Shown piece by piece: positions 17,740-27,791 of a DNA stretch of 64,000 nt. Below the pieces are notes generated by a model. That model was not told the DNA's origin, did no database searches, and saw only the letters and a program-made list of their open reading frames with translations. Origin of the DNA: Gluconobacter thailandicus F149-1 = NBRC 100600 (GTDB lineage: Bacteria > Pseudomonadota > Alphaproteobacteria > Acetobacterales > Acetobacteraceae); contig NZ_BANH01000002.1 in assembly GCF_000964465.1 (NCBI RefSeq), positions 52,596 to 116,595 on the forward strand, read 5' to 3'. The first letter of the stretch is position 1. Each line of letters begins with the position of its first letter. A program made the translations under genes and the position numbers.

Positions 17740-18192
17740 GCACTTCCCCTTTTCTCAGCAGGACTTAGACACTGGCGCCCGCTCCTGTCCAGCGCTGTAC
17801 TTGTTCTTCTTTCGGCCTGTTCGCCTTACCGGCCGATCCTCCATGAGGAAGATACACTGGCCCGAAACGGCTTCGTCGCCCATCCGGCTGATACCACAGC
17901 CCGCTGGCAGATGATGAACCTGCTGCCTCCGAACAGTATGACCTATCGCATGCAGGGCAATATCGCCGTGATGCTCTATGCCGACCCAACCGCATGTGGA
18001 TGCGTTTATATGGGCAACGTAGCAGCATACCACGCCTATCAGCTCAGCCATCACCTTAAAGCTGACGAAGAACAGCGCATGACGGCAGAAATTAACCAGC
18101 ATCCGGGATGGGACTGGTCAGTCTGGAACTGGACTGCTGACCCGGATGTCGTCAGCGGGGTTCGTCCGGGCCCAGTTCAGGTTCGCCACTGA
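17716..18192 (+). CDS. Small putative lipoprotein of unknown function
   Basis: 158 residues. A hydrophobic stretch (LLSSAVLVLLSAC, about residues 24-36) ends in the lipobox LSAC with Cys at about residue 36, so I expect lipidation and export. The mature part contains CGCVYMGNVAAYHAYQ and a Trp-rich WDWSVWNWTADPD segment; I do not recognise the family. ATG 17716 is the first start in frame before the signal, though it lies inside the start of parC on the opposite strand and has no clear ribosome binding site. The 3' end overlaps recO by 41 bp. Confidence 0.65.
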   Translation: MTRQINAHALPLFSAGLRHWRPLLSSAVLVLLSACSPYRPILHEEDTLARNGFVAHPADTTARWQMMNLLPPNSMTYRMQGNIAVMLYADPTACGCVYMGNVAAYHAYQLSHHLKADEEQRMTAEINQHPGWDWSVWNWTADPDVVSGVRPGPVQVRH

Positions 18193-18949
18193 GGTCTCCG
18201 CCCGCCTTATCCCCTTCAGCCAGTCTGCGAACGCGCTCGAAAAGTCGCTCGCGTGCCGCAGGCAGTGGCTGATGACGAACGCCAAAAACCCACCTTGAAA
18301 GGAAATGGCCGGTCAGAATCATCCCCGCCAGCCAGTCTTTCGGGCCGCCCTCCTCCGTCTCATTCGCCAGGAACGCGGGAAGAGGCAGCAGACGATCCCG
18401 CCATACACCTGCCGCCTCTTCACTAACGGCGCGGCCTGATTTAGGGGATACGAAATGCAGGTTATCGCAAGTTCCGGTAACGGCGCAGGTGGAAAGATCC
18501 AGCCCGTACCCCAGTTCTCCCAGCAATTCCCGCTCCCACCGCAGATACGCAGCTATGGGAGGCGGCTCTGGGGCGACACCAATTAATGTCAGAAGTCTGA
18601 TCAGCCTCATGAAGAGTTCGGGATGCGCCTCGCCTTGTGGGAGGGCTCCATCAGCAAGAGCACACGCACTGCTGACCATCGCTAGTTGAAGGGGCAGATC
18701 AAGCAGTCTCGCGCCTACACTCTGTACAGGCTCAGCCGTTACCGCACCAAGCTGATCGGACAGTCTGGCCCGCCAGCGTGCCATGACGAGATTGCCAGTC
18801 TGCCAGAGAGGGGCCTGTTTCCTGGAGCCGCCGCCCCGGACCATACCGTGCGAAATGCCATGCTCCTCGCTCAGCAGGTGCACGATAGCGCTTCCCTCGC
18901 CGTAAGGCCGGACGGAAAGGACTAGCGCCGCTGCTTCCCACTCCATCAT
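18152..18949 (-). CDS. recO: DNA repair protein RecO
   Basis: 265 residues. The N-terminal OB fold begins EAAALVLSVRPYGEGSAIVHLLSEEHG, followed by the alpha-helical domain and the zinc-type segment CAVTG-TCDNLHFVSPKSGRAVS (about residues 157-178). RecO loads RecA on SSB-coated gaps in the RecFOR pathway. Its start is next to the tsf terminator; the downstream end overlaps the lipoprotein gene on the other strand. Confidence 0.93.
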   Translation of the reverse strand: MMEWEAAALVLSVRPYGEGSAIVHLLSEEHGISHGMVRGGGSRKQAPLWQTGNLVMARWRARLSDQLGAVTAEPVQSVGARLLDLPLQLAMVSSACALADGALPQGEAHPELFMRLIRLLTLIGVAPEPPPIAAYLRWERELLGELGYGLDLSTCAVTGTCDNLHFVSPKSGRAVSEEAAGVWRDRLLPLPAFLANETEEGGPKDWLAGMILTGHFLSRWVFGVRHQPLPAARERLFERVRRLAEGDKAGGDLSGEPELGPDEPR

Positions 18950-18988
18950 GGTGCGACTACCCCTGAAAAAATGTCCGGAAAACAGAAA

Positions 18989-19017
18989 AACTCCCGCACG
19001 AGTACCGCACGGGAGTT
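18989..19017 (-). terminator. Terminator of the rpsB-tsf operon
   Basis: On the minus strand an 8-bp outer stem AACTCCCG / CGGGAGTT, extended by further partial pairing, is followed by a T-run (TTTTT). It lies 62 nt after the tsf stop. Confidence 0.85.
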
Positions 19018-19078
19018 TCCAGTCTCTTTCGGTTCCGGCCGAACAGGCAAGCCTGTCGGTCGGAAAAGAAGAAAGATC

Positions 19079-19987
19079 TTACTTCGTGCCAGCAGCAGCA
19101 GCTACTTCAGCAGCAAAATCGTTCTCTTCCTTCTCGATGCCTTCGCCAAGCTGGAAGCGCTCGAAGCCAACGAGCTTCGCACCAGCCTTGTCCACAATCT
19201 TGGAAACGCGGTTTTCACCGTCGAGAACCCAGACCTGCTCCAGAAGAACAACTTCTTCATAGAACTTGCGGATACGACCTTCGACCATCTTCTCGATAAT
19301 AGCTTCTGGCTTGCCGGAATCACGAGCCTGTTCGATCAGAACAGCGCGCTCACGCTCCAGGGCTTCCGGATCAACGCTTGCAACGTCCAGAGCAGCTGGA
19401 CGGGTTGCAGCAACGTGCATGCCGATCTGGCGGCCGAGCGTCAGGAGAGCTTCGGATTCAGACTGAGCTTCAAGAGCTGCGAGAACGCCGATCTTGCCAA
19501 TGCCCGGACGCAGTGCGCTGTGAACGTAGCTGGCAACAACACCGGACTCAACGGACAGAACGCGAGCGCGACGGATCGACATGTTCTCGCCGATCGTAGC
19601 GATCAGGTGCGTCAGTTCGTCAGCAACCGTACGGCCGGACGGAACCTTGGCAGCCTTGATGGCTTCCAGGTCTTCGCCAACTTCCAGAGCAACATGAGCA
19701 ACCTGCTCAACGAATGCCTGGAATGCTTCGTTACGGCCAACAAAGTCCGTCTCAGCGTTAACTTCGACCATGGCGGCGCGGTTTTCGCCGGAAACGACAC
19801 CAACAAGACCTTCAGCCGTGGTACGGCCAGACTTCTTGGCAGCCTGGGACAGACCCTTGGTGCGCAGCCAGTCAATGGCTGCTTCCATGTCAGCAGCAGC
19901 TTCCGTCAGAGCCTTCTTGCAATCCATCATGCCTGCGCCGGTCTTCTCGCGCAGTTCGCGAACCAGGGCTGCGGTGATTTCTGCCAT
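19079..19987 (-). CDS. tsf: Translation elongation factor Ts
   Basis: 302 residues. N-terminal UBA-like domain with [19 protein letters not shown], then the [10 protein letters not shown] core motif (TDF, which contacts EF-Tu) about residue 81, and the C-terminal [23 protein letters not shown]-Ts recharges EF-Tu with GTP. Downstream of rpsB in the classical order, with a strong hairpin in the 102-bp gap. Confidence 0.98.
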   Translation of the reverse strand: MAEITAALVRELREKTGAGMMDCKKALTEAAADMEAAIDWLRTKGLSQAAKKSGRTTAEGLVGVVSGENRAAMVEVNAETDFVGRNEAFQAFVEQVAHVALEVGEDLEAIKAAKVPSGRTVADELTHLIATIGENMSIRRARVLSVESGVVASYVHSALRPGIGKIGVLAALEAQSESEALLTLGRQIGMHVAATRPAALDVASVDPEALERERAVLIEQARDSGKPEAIIEKMVEGRIRKFYEEVVLLEQVWVLDGENRVSKIVDKAGAKLVGFERFQLGEGIEKEENDFAAEVAAAAGTK

Positions 19988-20010
19988 GTTCTCTTATCCC
20001 TCGAAAAGAT

Positions 20011-20042
20011 CATGCGGCCGAGCGTAAACGCCCGGCCGCATG
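20011..20042 (-). promoter_or_regulatory. Strong hairpin between rpsB and tsf
   Basis: CATGCGGCCG / CGGCCGCATG, a 10-bp perfect stem continued by GCG/CGC around a TAAA loop. On the minus strand it is followed by ATCTTTTC, a poor T-tract, so it looks like a partial terminator or processing site that sets the rpsB:tsf ratio. The role is inferred by analogy with attenuation between these genes elsewhere. Confidence 0.6.
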
Positions 20043-20089
20043 CATGTTTTTCAGTTGCCGTATCTTCAGAGATGACACGGCATGCTGTC

Positions 20090-20875
20090 TCAGTTAGCGG
20101 CTGGAGCCTGCTCTTCAGCAGCTTCCAGAACAGCCGTCTCAGCCGGCAGTTCTTCTTCAGCGCCGATATCATGACCCGAAGCAGCCAGTTCAGCGGAAAT
20201 GCCGTCCAGAACTGCACCGGAGATCAGGTCGCAATACAGCGTGATCGCACGGATCGCATCGTCGTTGCCCGGGATCGGGAACGTGATGCCAGCCGGGTTG
20301 GAGTTGCTGTCCAGAATGCCGATGACCGGAATGCCCAGCTTGTTGGCTTCTTCAACAGCCAGCTTTTCCTTGTTCGTATCGATCACGAAGATCAGATCCG
20401 GCAGGCCGCCCATTTCCTTGATGCCGCCGAGAGAACGCTCGAGCTTCTCACGGTCACGCGTGATGTCGAGAACTTCTTTCTTCGTCAGACCAGCCGTGTC
20501 ACCACTCAGCATCTCGTCAATCTGGCGCAGACGCTTGATGGAACCCGTGATGGTCTTCCAGTTCGTCAGCATGCCGCCGAGCCAGCGGTGGTTCACATAG
20601 TACTGGCCGCAACGCTGTGCAGCTTCAGCAACATGCTCAGCAGCAGCGCGCTTCGTACCAACGAACAGGACACGACCACCGTTGGCAACGGTTTCACGGA
20701 CCAGCTTCAGAGCGCGGTCAAGCAGCGGAACCGTCTGCTGCAGATCGATAATGTGGACCTGGTTACGAACACCGAACAGGTACGGCGCCATTGCCGGGTT
20801 CCAGCGGCGGGTGTGGTGACCGAAGTGAACGCCGGCTTCAAGCAGCTGGCGCATGGTGAATTCTGGCATTGCCAT
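20090..20875 (-). CDS. rpsB: 30S ribosomal protein S2
   Basis: 261 residues. [20 protein letters not shown] at the N-terminus, [24 protein letters not shown] and [14 protein letters not shown] are S2 hallmarks. The Ala/Glu-rich C-terminal tail is longer than in E. coli S2. AGGA lies 9 nt before the ATG. Start of the rpsB-tsf operon, preceded by a structured leader. Confidence 0.98.
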   Translation of the reverse strand: MAMPEFTMRQLLEAGVHFGHHTRRWNPAMAPYLFGVRNQVHIIDLQQTVPLLDRALKLVRETVANGGRVLFVGTKRAAAEHVAEAAQRCGQYYVNHRWLGGMLTNWKTITGSIKRLRQIDEMLSGDTAGLTKKEVLDITRDREKLERSLGGIKEMGGLPDLIFVIDTNKEKLAVEEANKLGIPVIGILDSNSNPAGITFPIPGNDDAIRAITLYCDLISGAVLDGISAELAASGHDIGAEEELPAETAVLEAAEEQAPAAN

Positions 20876-20893
20876 GATTCAAATTCCTAGCAT

Positions 20894-20936
20894 CTGGTTG
20901 GACCTCCGCATGGCGACGCTCCTTGCGGAACACCAG
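20894..20936 (-). promoter_or_regulatory. Nested stem-loop in the rpsB leader
   Basis: In the rpsB 5' leader the segments CTGGT / ACCAG enclose CCGCA / TGCGG, giving a two-storey stem-loop that ends about 18 nt before the rpsB start. S2 autoregulates its operon through leader RNA in several bacteria, so this is a candidate S2-binding leader; the assignment is inference. Confidence 0.4.
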
Positions 20937-21046
20937 AAAACCTCAGGGCCATGCGTGCGGATTGACCGCCTTCTCCCATGCGGGATGCCAGCGGACGAGC
21001 GCGATATGGCCGATCTTCAGCCAGATTGCAAGGGATTTCCGCCAGA

Positions 21047-24000
21047 TCAGCGCTGTTCAGCCTTCTCGACACCACGAACGGTCCGCAGACGTTCCGCAAG
21101 ACGGGGTGTCACGCGATATGTGCCAGGAAGCGCAATTTCCACATCTCTCGTTTCTTCAAGAGAAGGCAGAAACACGACCTTTCCATGGCCTCCCCGCATG
21201 TCTGCAAGCATTTCAGAAAGCGTTGGAAGTGCATCCATCTGCTTCAGCCATACACGCATTTCGGATCGCTCAGCAGCGGCGGCCGTTTCAAGATCCATAA
21301 CGCTCTGCGCCGTGATCCGCAGGGCATCTCCATCAAGTTTGAGTTCCGCCTGAACAAGAATGGCCTGTCCAGCAACCAGAAGCTCACGACATGATGTCAG
21401 GGTTTCCGCGAAAAGCGTGACCTCACAGCCACCACCACTATCCGAAAGATTGACCCATGCCATCTTCTTGCCGGTTCGCGTCGGACGCTCTTTCTTATCA
21501 ACAACGCATCCTGCGATCTTTACGCGCATAGTCCCTGTTTTTGCAGCATTTTCTAGCGCGTTAGACGGCGTAACACCCAGCTTTCTGAGAACCGTGCGAT
21601 AGGCATCCAGCGGATGGGCACTCATGTGGAAGCCGATAGCGGATGCCTCAAGCGACAGGCGTTCAAAATCGGGCCAAGGACGCCCTTCATTCAGTCTTAG
21701 AATTTCGCGATCCTGACCGCTTCCGCCGAACAGTCCAGTCTGGCCCATCTGCTGTTCCTGGGCGCGCGACTGCGCACGACGTAACAGGATGTCAGCACTG
21801 GAAAAAACAATATGACGTTCCTTAAGAAGGCTGTCGAAAGCTCCTGATTTTGCAAGACTTTCTATCTGTATCTTATTCAGACTCTTTGGATCACACCGTT
21901 CTGCGAAATCCGTAAGATCCTGGAAAGGTTTGGTCCCCCGGGCAGCAACGACGGACTCCATCGCGGCTGCACCGACGCGCTTGATCGCAGACAGTGCGTA
22001 TCGGATCCCCTGTCGACCGTCTTCAAGTGTCTCGATGGAGAAGTCGGCCATCGACTTGTTGATATCGACAGGAAGGACAGGAATTTTCATCCGCCTGGCT
22101 TCCTGGCAGAGAGCAGCCAGCTTGTCAGTCTTTTCCCGGGCCAATGACATACAGCCGGCAAGGAAGGCAACGGGATAGTTCGCCTTCATCCAGGCTGTCT
22201 GATACGAGACCAGCGCATAGGCCGCAGCATGAGACTTGTTGAAGCCGTAATCAGCAAAACGAGCCATAAGATCAAAGACTTCGACGGCTTTGTCTTTAGG
22301 TATTCCTCTGGCCGTCGCGCCTTCAGTAAAGATCTCGCGCTGCTTCTCCATTTCAGACGCGATCTTCTTGCCCATGGCACGTCTCAGAAGATCAGCACCA
22401 CCCAGACTGTAACCCGCCATCTTCTGGGCAATCTGCATGACCTGTTCCTGATAGACCATGATGCCATAGGTCTCTTCAAGGATGTCACGGATTTCCTCGT
22501 GCGGTGGCTCCCACGGCTCACCATGCTTGCGACGGCAGTAATCCGGAATGTTGGCCATTGGTCCCGGACGATACAGGGATACCCCCGCGATCAGATCTTC
22601 CAGACGGCTGGCAGCCATCTGTTTGAGCATATCCCGCATGCCAGCACCTTCGAACTGGAACACGCCGGCCGTATCGCCCTTGGCAAGCATGTCGAAGGTT
22701 TTGGCGTCATCTAAAGGAATACGTGAGAGATCTACGATAATTCCTTGTTCTTCAAGGAAATCCAGACCTCTCTTTAGAATCGTCAGTGTCGTCAGGCCAA
22801 GGAAGTCGAACTTCACAAGACCGGCCTGCTCCACAAATTTCATGTTGTACTGAGTAACAAGCATGTCGCTCTTGGGGTCACGATAGAGCGGCACAAGTTC
22901 GACCAGCTCACGGTCTCCAATCACCACACCTGCGGCATGAGTGGACGCGTGGCGATAAAGACCCTCAAGCTGAAGAGCGATTTCCAGAAGACGCTTCAGA
23001 GCCTCGTCGCTGTCCCGCATTTCCTGAAGGCGAGGCTCGCCTTCGATCGCCTGTGCAAGAGTAACGGGCTTGGCAGGATTGTTCGGGATAAGCTCGGCAA
23101 CGCGATTAACCATACCATAGGGCAAACCCAGCACACGTCCGACGTCCCTGACAGCAGCTTTGGCCTGCAGCTTTCCGAAAGTGATGATCTGCGCTACGCG
23201 ACTTCCGCCATATTCCTCGCGGACATATCGGATGACTTCATCGCGACGATCCTGACAGAAGTCGATATCGAAATCAGGCATCGACACACGTTCCGGGTTC
23301 AGAAAGCGCTCGAACAGGAGCCCAAACGGAAGCGGATCAATGTCGGTAATGGTCAGGGCGTAAGCCGCCAGCGAGCCAGCGCCTGACCCGCGTCCCGGCC
23401 CCACGGGAATATCATGTGCCTTGGCCCACTGAATGAAGTCGGCAACGATCAGAAAGTAACCGGGGAAACCCATCTTCGCGATGATGTCGAGCTCCGTCTG
23501 GAGGCGCTCGGAGTAGATTTTGCGCTTGTCTTCATCCGCATCAATCGCCTCAAGCCGCTTTTCCAGCCCTTCCCAGGCCATGGCTCGAAGTGTCTCTTCC
23601 TCAGTCGATCCCTCACGGACCTTGGGGCAAATTGGCAGCAGAGGCTTACGAGTGCAGGCTGCAACGGCGCATTTCTGCGCAATGATGAGGGTATTGTCGC
23701 AGGCCTCCGGCAGATCTTTGAAAAGCTCACGCATTTCAGCGGGCGTTTTGAACCAACTCTGTGGCGAGACATGCCAGCGATCAGCCTCTGCCATTGTCCG
23801 TCCCTGCGCGATACAGATCAGCGCATCATGCGCTTCATGCATCTGTGCCGTCGGGAAGAAGCATTCATTGGTCGCAACAAGTGGAATGTCGAGCTTATCC
23901 GCCAGAGGAATCAGGACGCTCTCGATTTCCCGCTCCCCGTTCTCGCCCAAACGGTTCAGTTCAACTGCGACATTGCCGGGGAATGCCTCAGCCAGTCGAC

Positions 24001-24469
24001 GAAGCAGTTCCTCCGCCTCGTCTTTCTGCTCATCATAAATTAACCGGTTGATGGGCCCACGATTACCGCCCGTCAGCAGAAACAGGCCGTCCGCATGTTG
24101 GCACAGCACGTCTACGGCAACAGTTGGATCAGCAGGATCGCCGTTTAGAAACCCGTGCGAGGACAGGATCTGAAGATTGGCGAGTCCTGTCTCATTCCGG
24201 GCAAGGACCACCAGCGGCTCGGAGGGCGCACCCGGTTTTGTACTGCGCGGCGGAAGAGAAAGCTGGCAGCCAACAATAGGCTGAACACCTGCATTGCGGC
24301 AGTACAGAGAAAATTCGAGCGCTCCAAAAAGGTTGCCACTATCCGTCAGGGCGACGGCAGGCATAGCATTTTTGGCCGCCAAACCGACGAGATCGGAAAT
24401 GCGGATGGCCCCTTGGCTCAGGGAATACGCGGAATGATTACGAAGATGAACGAAATCGGCATGAGACAT
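21047..24469 (-). CDS. dnaE: DNA polymerase III alpha subunit
   Basis: 1140 residues, the DnaE1 replicative type. An N-terminal PHP domain (FVHLRNHSAYSLSQGAI, ALTDSGNLFGALEF), then the palm domain with the catalytic Asp pair in PDFDIDFCQDRRDEVI (about residue 400) and GPGRGSGAGSLAAYAL, the HxH-like TYGIMVYQEQVMQIAQ region, and a C-terminal OB fold (RVKIAGCVVDKKERPTRTGK). It is the last gene of the birA-to-dnaE leftward run, 61 nt after lolD. Confidence 0.97.
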   Translation of the reverse strand: MSHADFVHLRNHSAYSLSQGAIRISDLVGLAAKNAMPAVALTDSGNLFGALEFSLYCRNAGVQPIVGCQLSLPPRSTKPGAPSEPLVVLARNETGLANLQILSSHGFLNGDPADPTVAVDVLCQHADGLFLLTGGNRGPINRLIYDEQKDEAEELLRRLAEAFPGNVAVELNRLGENGEREIESVLIPLADKLDIPLVATNECFFPTAQMHEAHDALICIAQGRTMAEADRWHVSPQSWFKTPAEMRELFKDLPEACDNTLIIAQKCAVAACTRKPLLPICPKVREGSTEEETLRAMAWEGLEKRLEAIDADEDKRKIYSERLQTELDIIAKMGFPGYFLIVADFIQWAKAHDIPVGPGRGSGAGSLAAYALTITDIDPLPFGLLFERFLNPERVSMPDFDIDFCQDRRDEVIRYVREEYGGSRVAQIITFGKLQAKAAVRDVGRVLGLPYGMVNRVAELIPNNPAKPVTLAQAIEGEPRLQEMRDSDEALKRLLEIALQLEGLYRHASTHAAGVVIGDRELVELVPLYRDPKSDMLVTQYNMKFVEQAGLVKFDFLGLTTLTILKRGLDFLEEQGIIVDLSRIPLDDAKTFDMLAKGDTAGVFQFEGAGMRDMLKQMAASRLEDLIAGVSLYRPGPMANIPDYCRRKHGEPWEPPHEEIRDILEETYGIMVYQEQVMQIAQKMAGYSLGGADLLRRAMGKKIASEMEKQREIFTEGATARGIPKDKAVEVFDLMARFADYGFNKSHAAAYALVSYQTAWMKANYPVAFLAGCMSLAREKTDKLAALCQEARRMKIPVLPVDINKSMADFSIETLEDGRQGIRYALSAIKRVGAAAMESVVAARGTKPFQDLTDFAERCDPKSLNKIQIESLAKSGAFDSLLKERHIVFSSADILLRRAQSRAQEQQMGQTGLFGGSGQDREILRLNEGRPWPDFERLSLEASAIGFHMSAHPLDAYRTVLRKLGVTPSNALENAAKTGTMRVKIAGCVVDKKERPTRTGKKMAWVNLSDSGGGCEVTLFAETLTSCRELLVAGQAILVQAELKLDGDALRITAQSVMDLETAAAAERSEMRVWLKQMDALPTLSEMLADMRGGHGKVVFLPSLEETRDVEIALPGTYRVTPRLAERLRTVRGVEKAEQR

Positions 24470-24530
24470 GCGATCATTCTATCAGGACCAGCGAGCAGAT
24501 GCAGCGCCCTTCTCGCCACTCCGTGCCAGT

Positions 24531-25220
24531 TCAGAACGCGACGAGCTTTCCACCCCGCAACGTGACCGTACGATCCATCCGTGCAGCCAATTCCTTGTTA
24601 TGCGTTGCAATCAGCGCCGCAACGCCCTCTTCCCGTACCACGCGCAGCAATTCATCAAACACATGGTCTGATGTAGCGACATCGAGATTTCCAGTGGGTT
24701 CATCGGCCAGAAGAAGTTTTGGACGGTTTGCCAGCGCGCGCGCAATTGCCGTGCGCTGCTGCTCCCCACCGGAAAGACGCCCAGGCAACGAGTTGAGACG
24801 GTGAGACAACCCAAAACGACCCAGCAGATCCTCAGCACGTGCTTTCGCGGCTTTTGCAGAAACGCCCGCTACCAACTGAGGCAGCATCACATTCTCACAG
24901 GCCGTGAACTCGCCCAGCAAATGATGAAACTGGTACACGAAACCGATCTGGTCCCGGCGCACCGCAGTTCGTACGGTATCGCTCAGCCCACTGACCGGCT
25001 TTTCATCAATATAAACTGCACCTTCAGTAGGTGCCTCAAGCAGGCCAGCCAGATGAAGCAGCGTGGACTTACCCGTTCCGCTGGGAGCAACGAGGGCTAC
25101 GATCTCGCCGGAAAACAACGAAAAATCTGCTCCAGAAAGAATTTCCAGCGTTTCTTCACCAGACTGGAAACGACGGGTCAGATTTTCCAGCCTTAAGGCC
25201 GTCATCCGGGCTTCACTCAT
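24531..25220 (-). CDS. lolD: Lipoprotein-releasing ABC transporter ATP-binding protein
   Basis: 229 residues. Walker [10 protein letters not shown] (about residue 46), Q-loop VYQFHHLL (the [14 protein letters not shown] stretch is typical of LolD), ABC signature [13 protein letters not shown] and Walker [13 protein letters not shown]. LolD powers release of lipoproteins from the inner membrane to LolA. The stop of lolC overlaps the lolD start by 8 bp, so the two are co-translated. Confidence 0.95.
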   Translation of the reverse strand: MSEARMTALRLENLTRRFQSGEETLEILSGADFSLFSGEIVALVAPSGTGKSTLLHLAGLLEAPTEGAVYIDEKPVSGLSDTVRTAVRRDQIGFVYQFHHLLGEFTACENVMLPQLVAGVSAKAAKARAEDLLGRFGLSHRLNSLPGRLSGGEQQRTAIARALANRPKLLLADEPTGNLDVATSDHVFDELLRVVREEGVAALIATHNKELAARMDRTVTLRGGKLVAF

Positions 25221-26460
25221 GACGAAGTGCCTCGATTGGATCAGTTCGGGCGGCTCTCCAGGACGGATAAAGTGTCGCCAGAAGCGACAGCACCAGTGAC
25301 ATGGCGATCACTTCCCCAACCTGCGACCAGACCAGTTTCGCCGGAAGCCTCTCAAGAAAATAGACTTCCGGGTTAAAAAGATTGGTGCCCGTCAGAGATT
25401 GGAGCCACTGGCGGATACGTTCGATATTCAACGCGAAAGCAATACCCAACGCAGACCCGGCGGCAGTCCCAACAATCCCGACAAAAGCACCGTTCATCAG
25501 GAAGATTCGCATGATCGCTCCACGGCTCGCACCGAGCGTTCGCAGAACGGCGATATCGCGCGTCTTGTCCTTCACCATCATGATGAGAGAGGAAATCACA
25601 TTGAAGGCAGCAACCAGAATGATAAGCGTCAGGATGAGGAACATAACGTTCTGCTCGACCGTGACAGCGTCCAGAAAACCATTCGCGCTCTGCGTCCAGT
25701 CCAGAACCCGAAGACGCGGATCATCAAGGCGCTGTGCAATGGCCTGACGCGTAGACTGGACGTTCGACGGGTCGTTGGTCGAGACCTGGATCAGGGAAAC
25801 GGCATTCCCGAGCATCAAAAACTTCTGTGCGGCAGGAAGCGGCACCAGAACGATATTCGAATTATAGTCGTTCCAGTTGGCATCGAAGATCGCGGCCACA
25901 TGATACGTCTTCACGCGCGGCATCGTACCAAATGGAGTAGCCTGCCCATCCGGAGACAGCAGCGTGATCGGAGAACCGACCGTCAGGCCAGCGCGATCCG
26001 CCATGGTCGTCCCGATGGCAACAGCATCGTCACCGGTGAAGCGATCAATCGAGCCAGTGATGATACCGCTACTCAGAGCGCGCCAATCACGAAGATCCTG
26101 CTGAGCGACGCCCTGAACTTCCGCGCCAGTTGAATAACGACCAGCTTCGACCAGTACAGTCCCCTGCGCCATGGGAATGACAGACTTCACCCCAGGGACA
26201 GAGCGGATAGCCTCCACGTCGTTCTGATAGGCTTCAATAGGGCGGCCATAACCAAACACGGTGAGATCACCGTGCAGGCCAAGGATCCGCCCCATCAGAT
26301 CAGCCTTGAACCCATTCATCACCGACATAACGATGATGAGCGTGGCCACCCCGAGCGCAATTCCGACCAATGAGAAAACTGCAATGATCGAGGCGAAGCG
26401 TTCGCCACGGCGGGCACGCAGATAGCGCCCCGCCACCATACGCTCGAAGCGGCCGAACAT
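25213..26460 (-). CDS. lolC: Lipoprotein-releasing ABC transporter permease (LolC/LolE)
   Basis: 415 residues with four membrane helices: one at the N-terminus ([22 protein letters not shown]) and three in the last third, around a periplasmic MacB-like domain. [15 protein letters not shown] and SVMNGFK are typical LolC/E segments. Only one permease gene is present, so it may serve as a homodimer-forming LolF-like subunit. Its start shares a base with the proS stop and its end overlaps lolD. Confidence 0.93.
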   Translation of the reverse strand: MFGRFERMVAGRYLRARRGERFASIIAVFSLVGIALGVATLIIVMSVMNGFKADLMGRILGLHGDLTVFGYGRPIEAYQNDVEAIRSVPGVKSVIPMAQGTVLVEAGRYSTGAEVQGVAQQDLRDWRALSSGIITGSIDRFTGDDAVAIGTTMADRAGLTVGSPITLLSPDGQATPFGTMPRVKTYHVAAIFDANWNDYNSNIVLVPLPAAQKFLMLGNAVSLIQVSTNDPSNVQSTRQAIAQRLDDPRLRVLDWTQSANGFLDAVTVEQNVMFLILTLIILVAAFNVISSLIMMVKDKTRDIAVLRTLGASRGAIMRIFLMNGAFVGIVGTAAGSALGIAFALNIERIRQWLQSLTGTNLFNPEVYFLERLPAKLVWSQVGEVIAMSLVLSLLATLYPSWRAARTDPIEALRHE

Positions 26461-27776
26461 CAGGCAGCTCCGATCTTGGCCAGCGCTTCAGCCACCGGCA
26501 GTTCGAACCGCTCACCGTCTGCACGGCGCTTCAGTTCAACCTTGCCTTCCTTGGCACCGCGCGGACCAACGATGATCTGCCAGGGATGGCCCATCAGGTC
26601 GGCATCATTGAACTTCACGCCTGCACGCTCGGAGCGGTCATCGTACATGAAATTCTCTGGATCAGCCCTGTAGATCTCTTCGCAGATTGCATCGCAGGCT
26701 TCGTCACCTGGACGCAGGTTCAGGATCGCAGCTTTGTACGGCGCGACTGAATCCGGCCAGATGATACCAGCGTCGTCATGGGAGGCCTCAATGATCGCGC
26801 CAACCAGACGGGACACACCAACGCCATAAGAGCCCATATGAGGCGAGAATTTCGCCCCATCGGCACCACTGACTTCGATACCCATGGATTCCGTGTACTT
26901 GGTGCCGAAGTAGAAGATATGGCCCACTTCGATGCCACGCCCTTCCCGTTTCCGGTCATCCGGCACTTCCGCCCAGGCAGCCTCGTCGTGCTTCTCATCC
27001 GTTGCGGCGTAGTGATCCGTCACGGACGAGAAGAATGCGGCGAGATCTTCCTCGTTGTCGCAGTCTACCGGACGACCCAGCCAATCCTGCTCTTCAAGAG
27101 CGGCGTCAAAGAACACGCCGCTTTCACCTGTCGGTGCCAGAACCAGAAACTCATGGCTGAGATCACCACCAATCGGGCCGGTATCAGCAACCATCGGAAC
27201 AGCACGGACGCCAAGACGCTGGAAGATCCGCAGATAAGACAGCATCATGCGGCGATAACTGTTAACCGCGCCCTGATAGTCCGCATCGAAGGAATAGGCA
27301 TCCTTCATGAGGAACTCACGGCCACGCATCACACCGAAGCGCGGACGAACCTCATCACGGAACTTCCACTGAATGTGGTACAGCGCCTTGGGAAGCTGTT
27401 TGTAGGAATTCACGGACGATCCGAAGATATCCGTGATCATTTCCTCATTGGTCGGTCCATAAAGCAGCTCACGACCATGCCGGTCCTGAATCCGCAGCAT
27501 CTCCGGACCGTAAGCGTCATAACGCCCCGAACGGCGCCACAGATCGGCAGACTGAAGCGTCGGCATCAGGACTTCCTGAGCGCCAATGGTATCCTGCTCT
27601 TCACGGATGATCTGCTCGATGTTCCGCAGAACGCGCAGACCAGCCGGCAGCCAGGCGTAAATACCGGACGATGTCTGACGAACCAGACCTGCACGCAGCA
27701 TGAGGCGATGAGACGCAATCTGCGCCTCCGCCGGGACTTCCTTCAGCGTCGGCTGAAAGGCTTTACTCAGACGCAT
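26460..27776 (-). CDS. proS: Prolyl-tRNA synthetase (short alphaproteobacterial form)
   Basis: 438 residues, the form without the editing insertion domain. Class II motifs are present: motif 1/2 region [20 protein letters not shown] and [31 protein letters not shown], motif 3 [16 protein letters not shown], then the anticodon-binding domain. It charges tRNA-Pro. Lies 15 nt after rnj and overlaps lolC by one base. Confidence 0.97.
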   Translation of the reverse strand: MRLSKAFQPTLKEVPAEAQIASHRLMLRAGLVRQTSSGIYAWLPAGLRVLRNIEQIIREEQDTIGAQEVLMPTLQSADLWRRSGRYDAYGPEMLRIQDRHGRELLYGPTNEEMITDIFGSSVNSYKQLPKALYHIQWKFRDEVRPRFGVMRGREFLMKDAYSFDADYQGAVNSYRRMMLSYLRIFQRLGVRAVPMVADTGPIGGDLSHEFLVLAPTGESGVFFDAALEEQDWLGRPVDCDNEEDLAAFFSSVTDHYAATDEKHDEAAWAEVPDDRKREGRGIEVGHIFYFGTKYTESMGIEVSGADGAKFSPHMGSYGVGVSRLVGAIIEASHDDAGIIWPDSVAPYKAAILNLRPGDEACDAICEEIYRADPENFMYDDRSERAGVKFNDADLMGHPWQIIVGPRGAKEGKVELKRRADGERFELPVAEALAKIGAA

Positions 27777-27791
27777 ACTCTATTTCTTCTC

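Noticed and set aside
18971..20890. 639-codon plus-strand open frame across tsf and rpsB
   Set aside because: Shadow of highly expressed ribosomal genes with strong codon bias; no recognisable domain.
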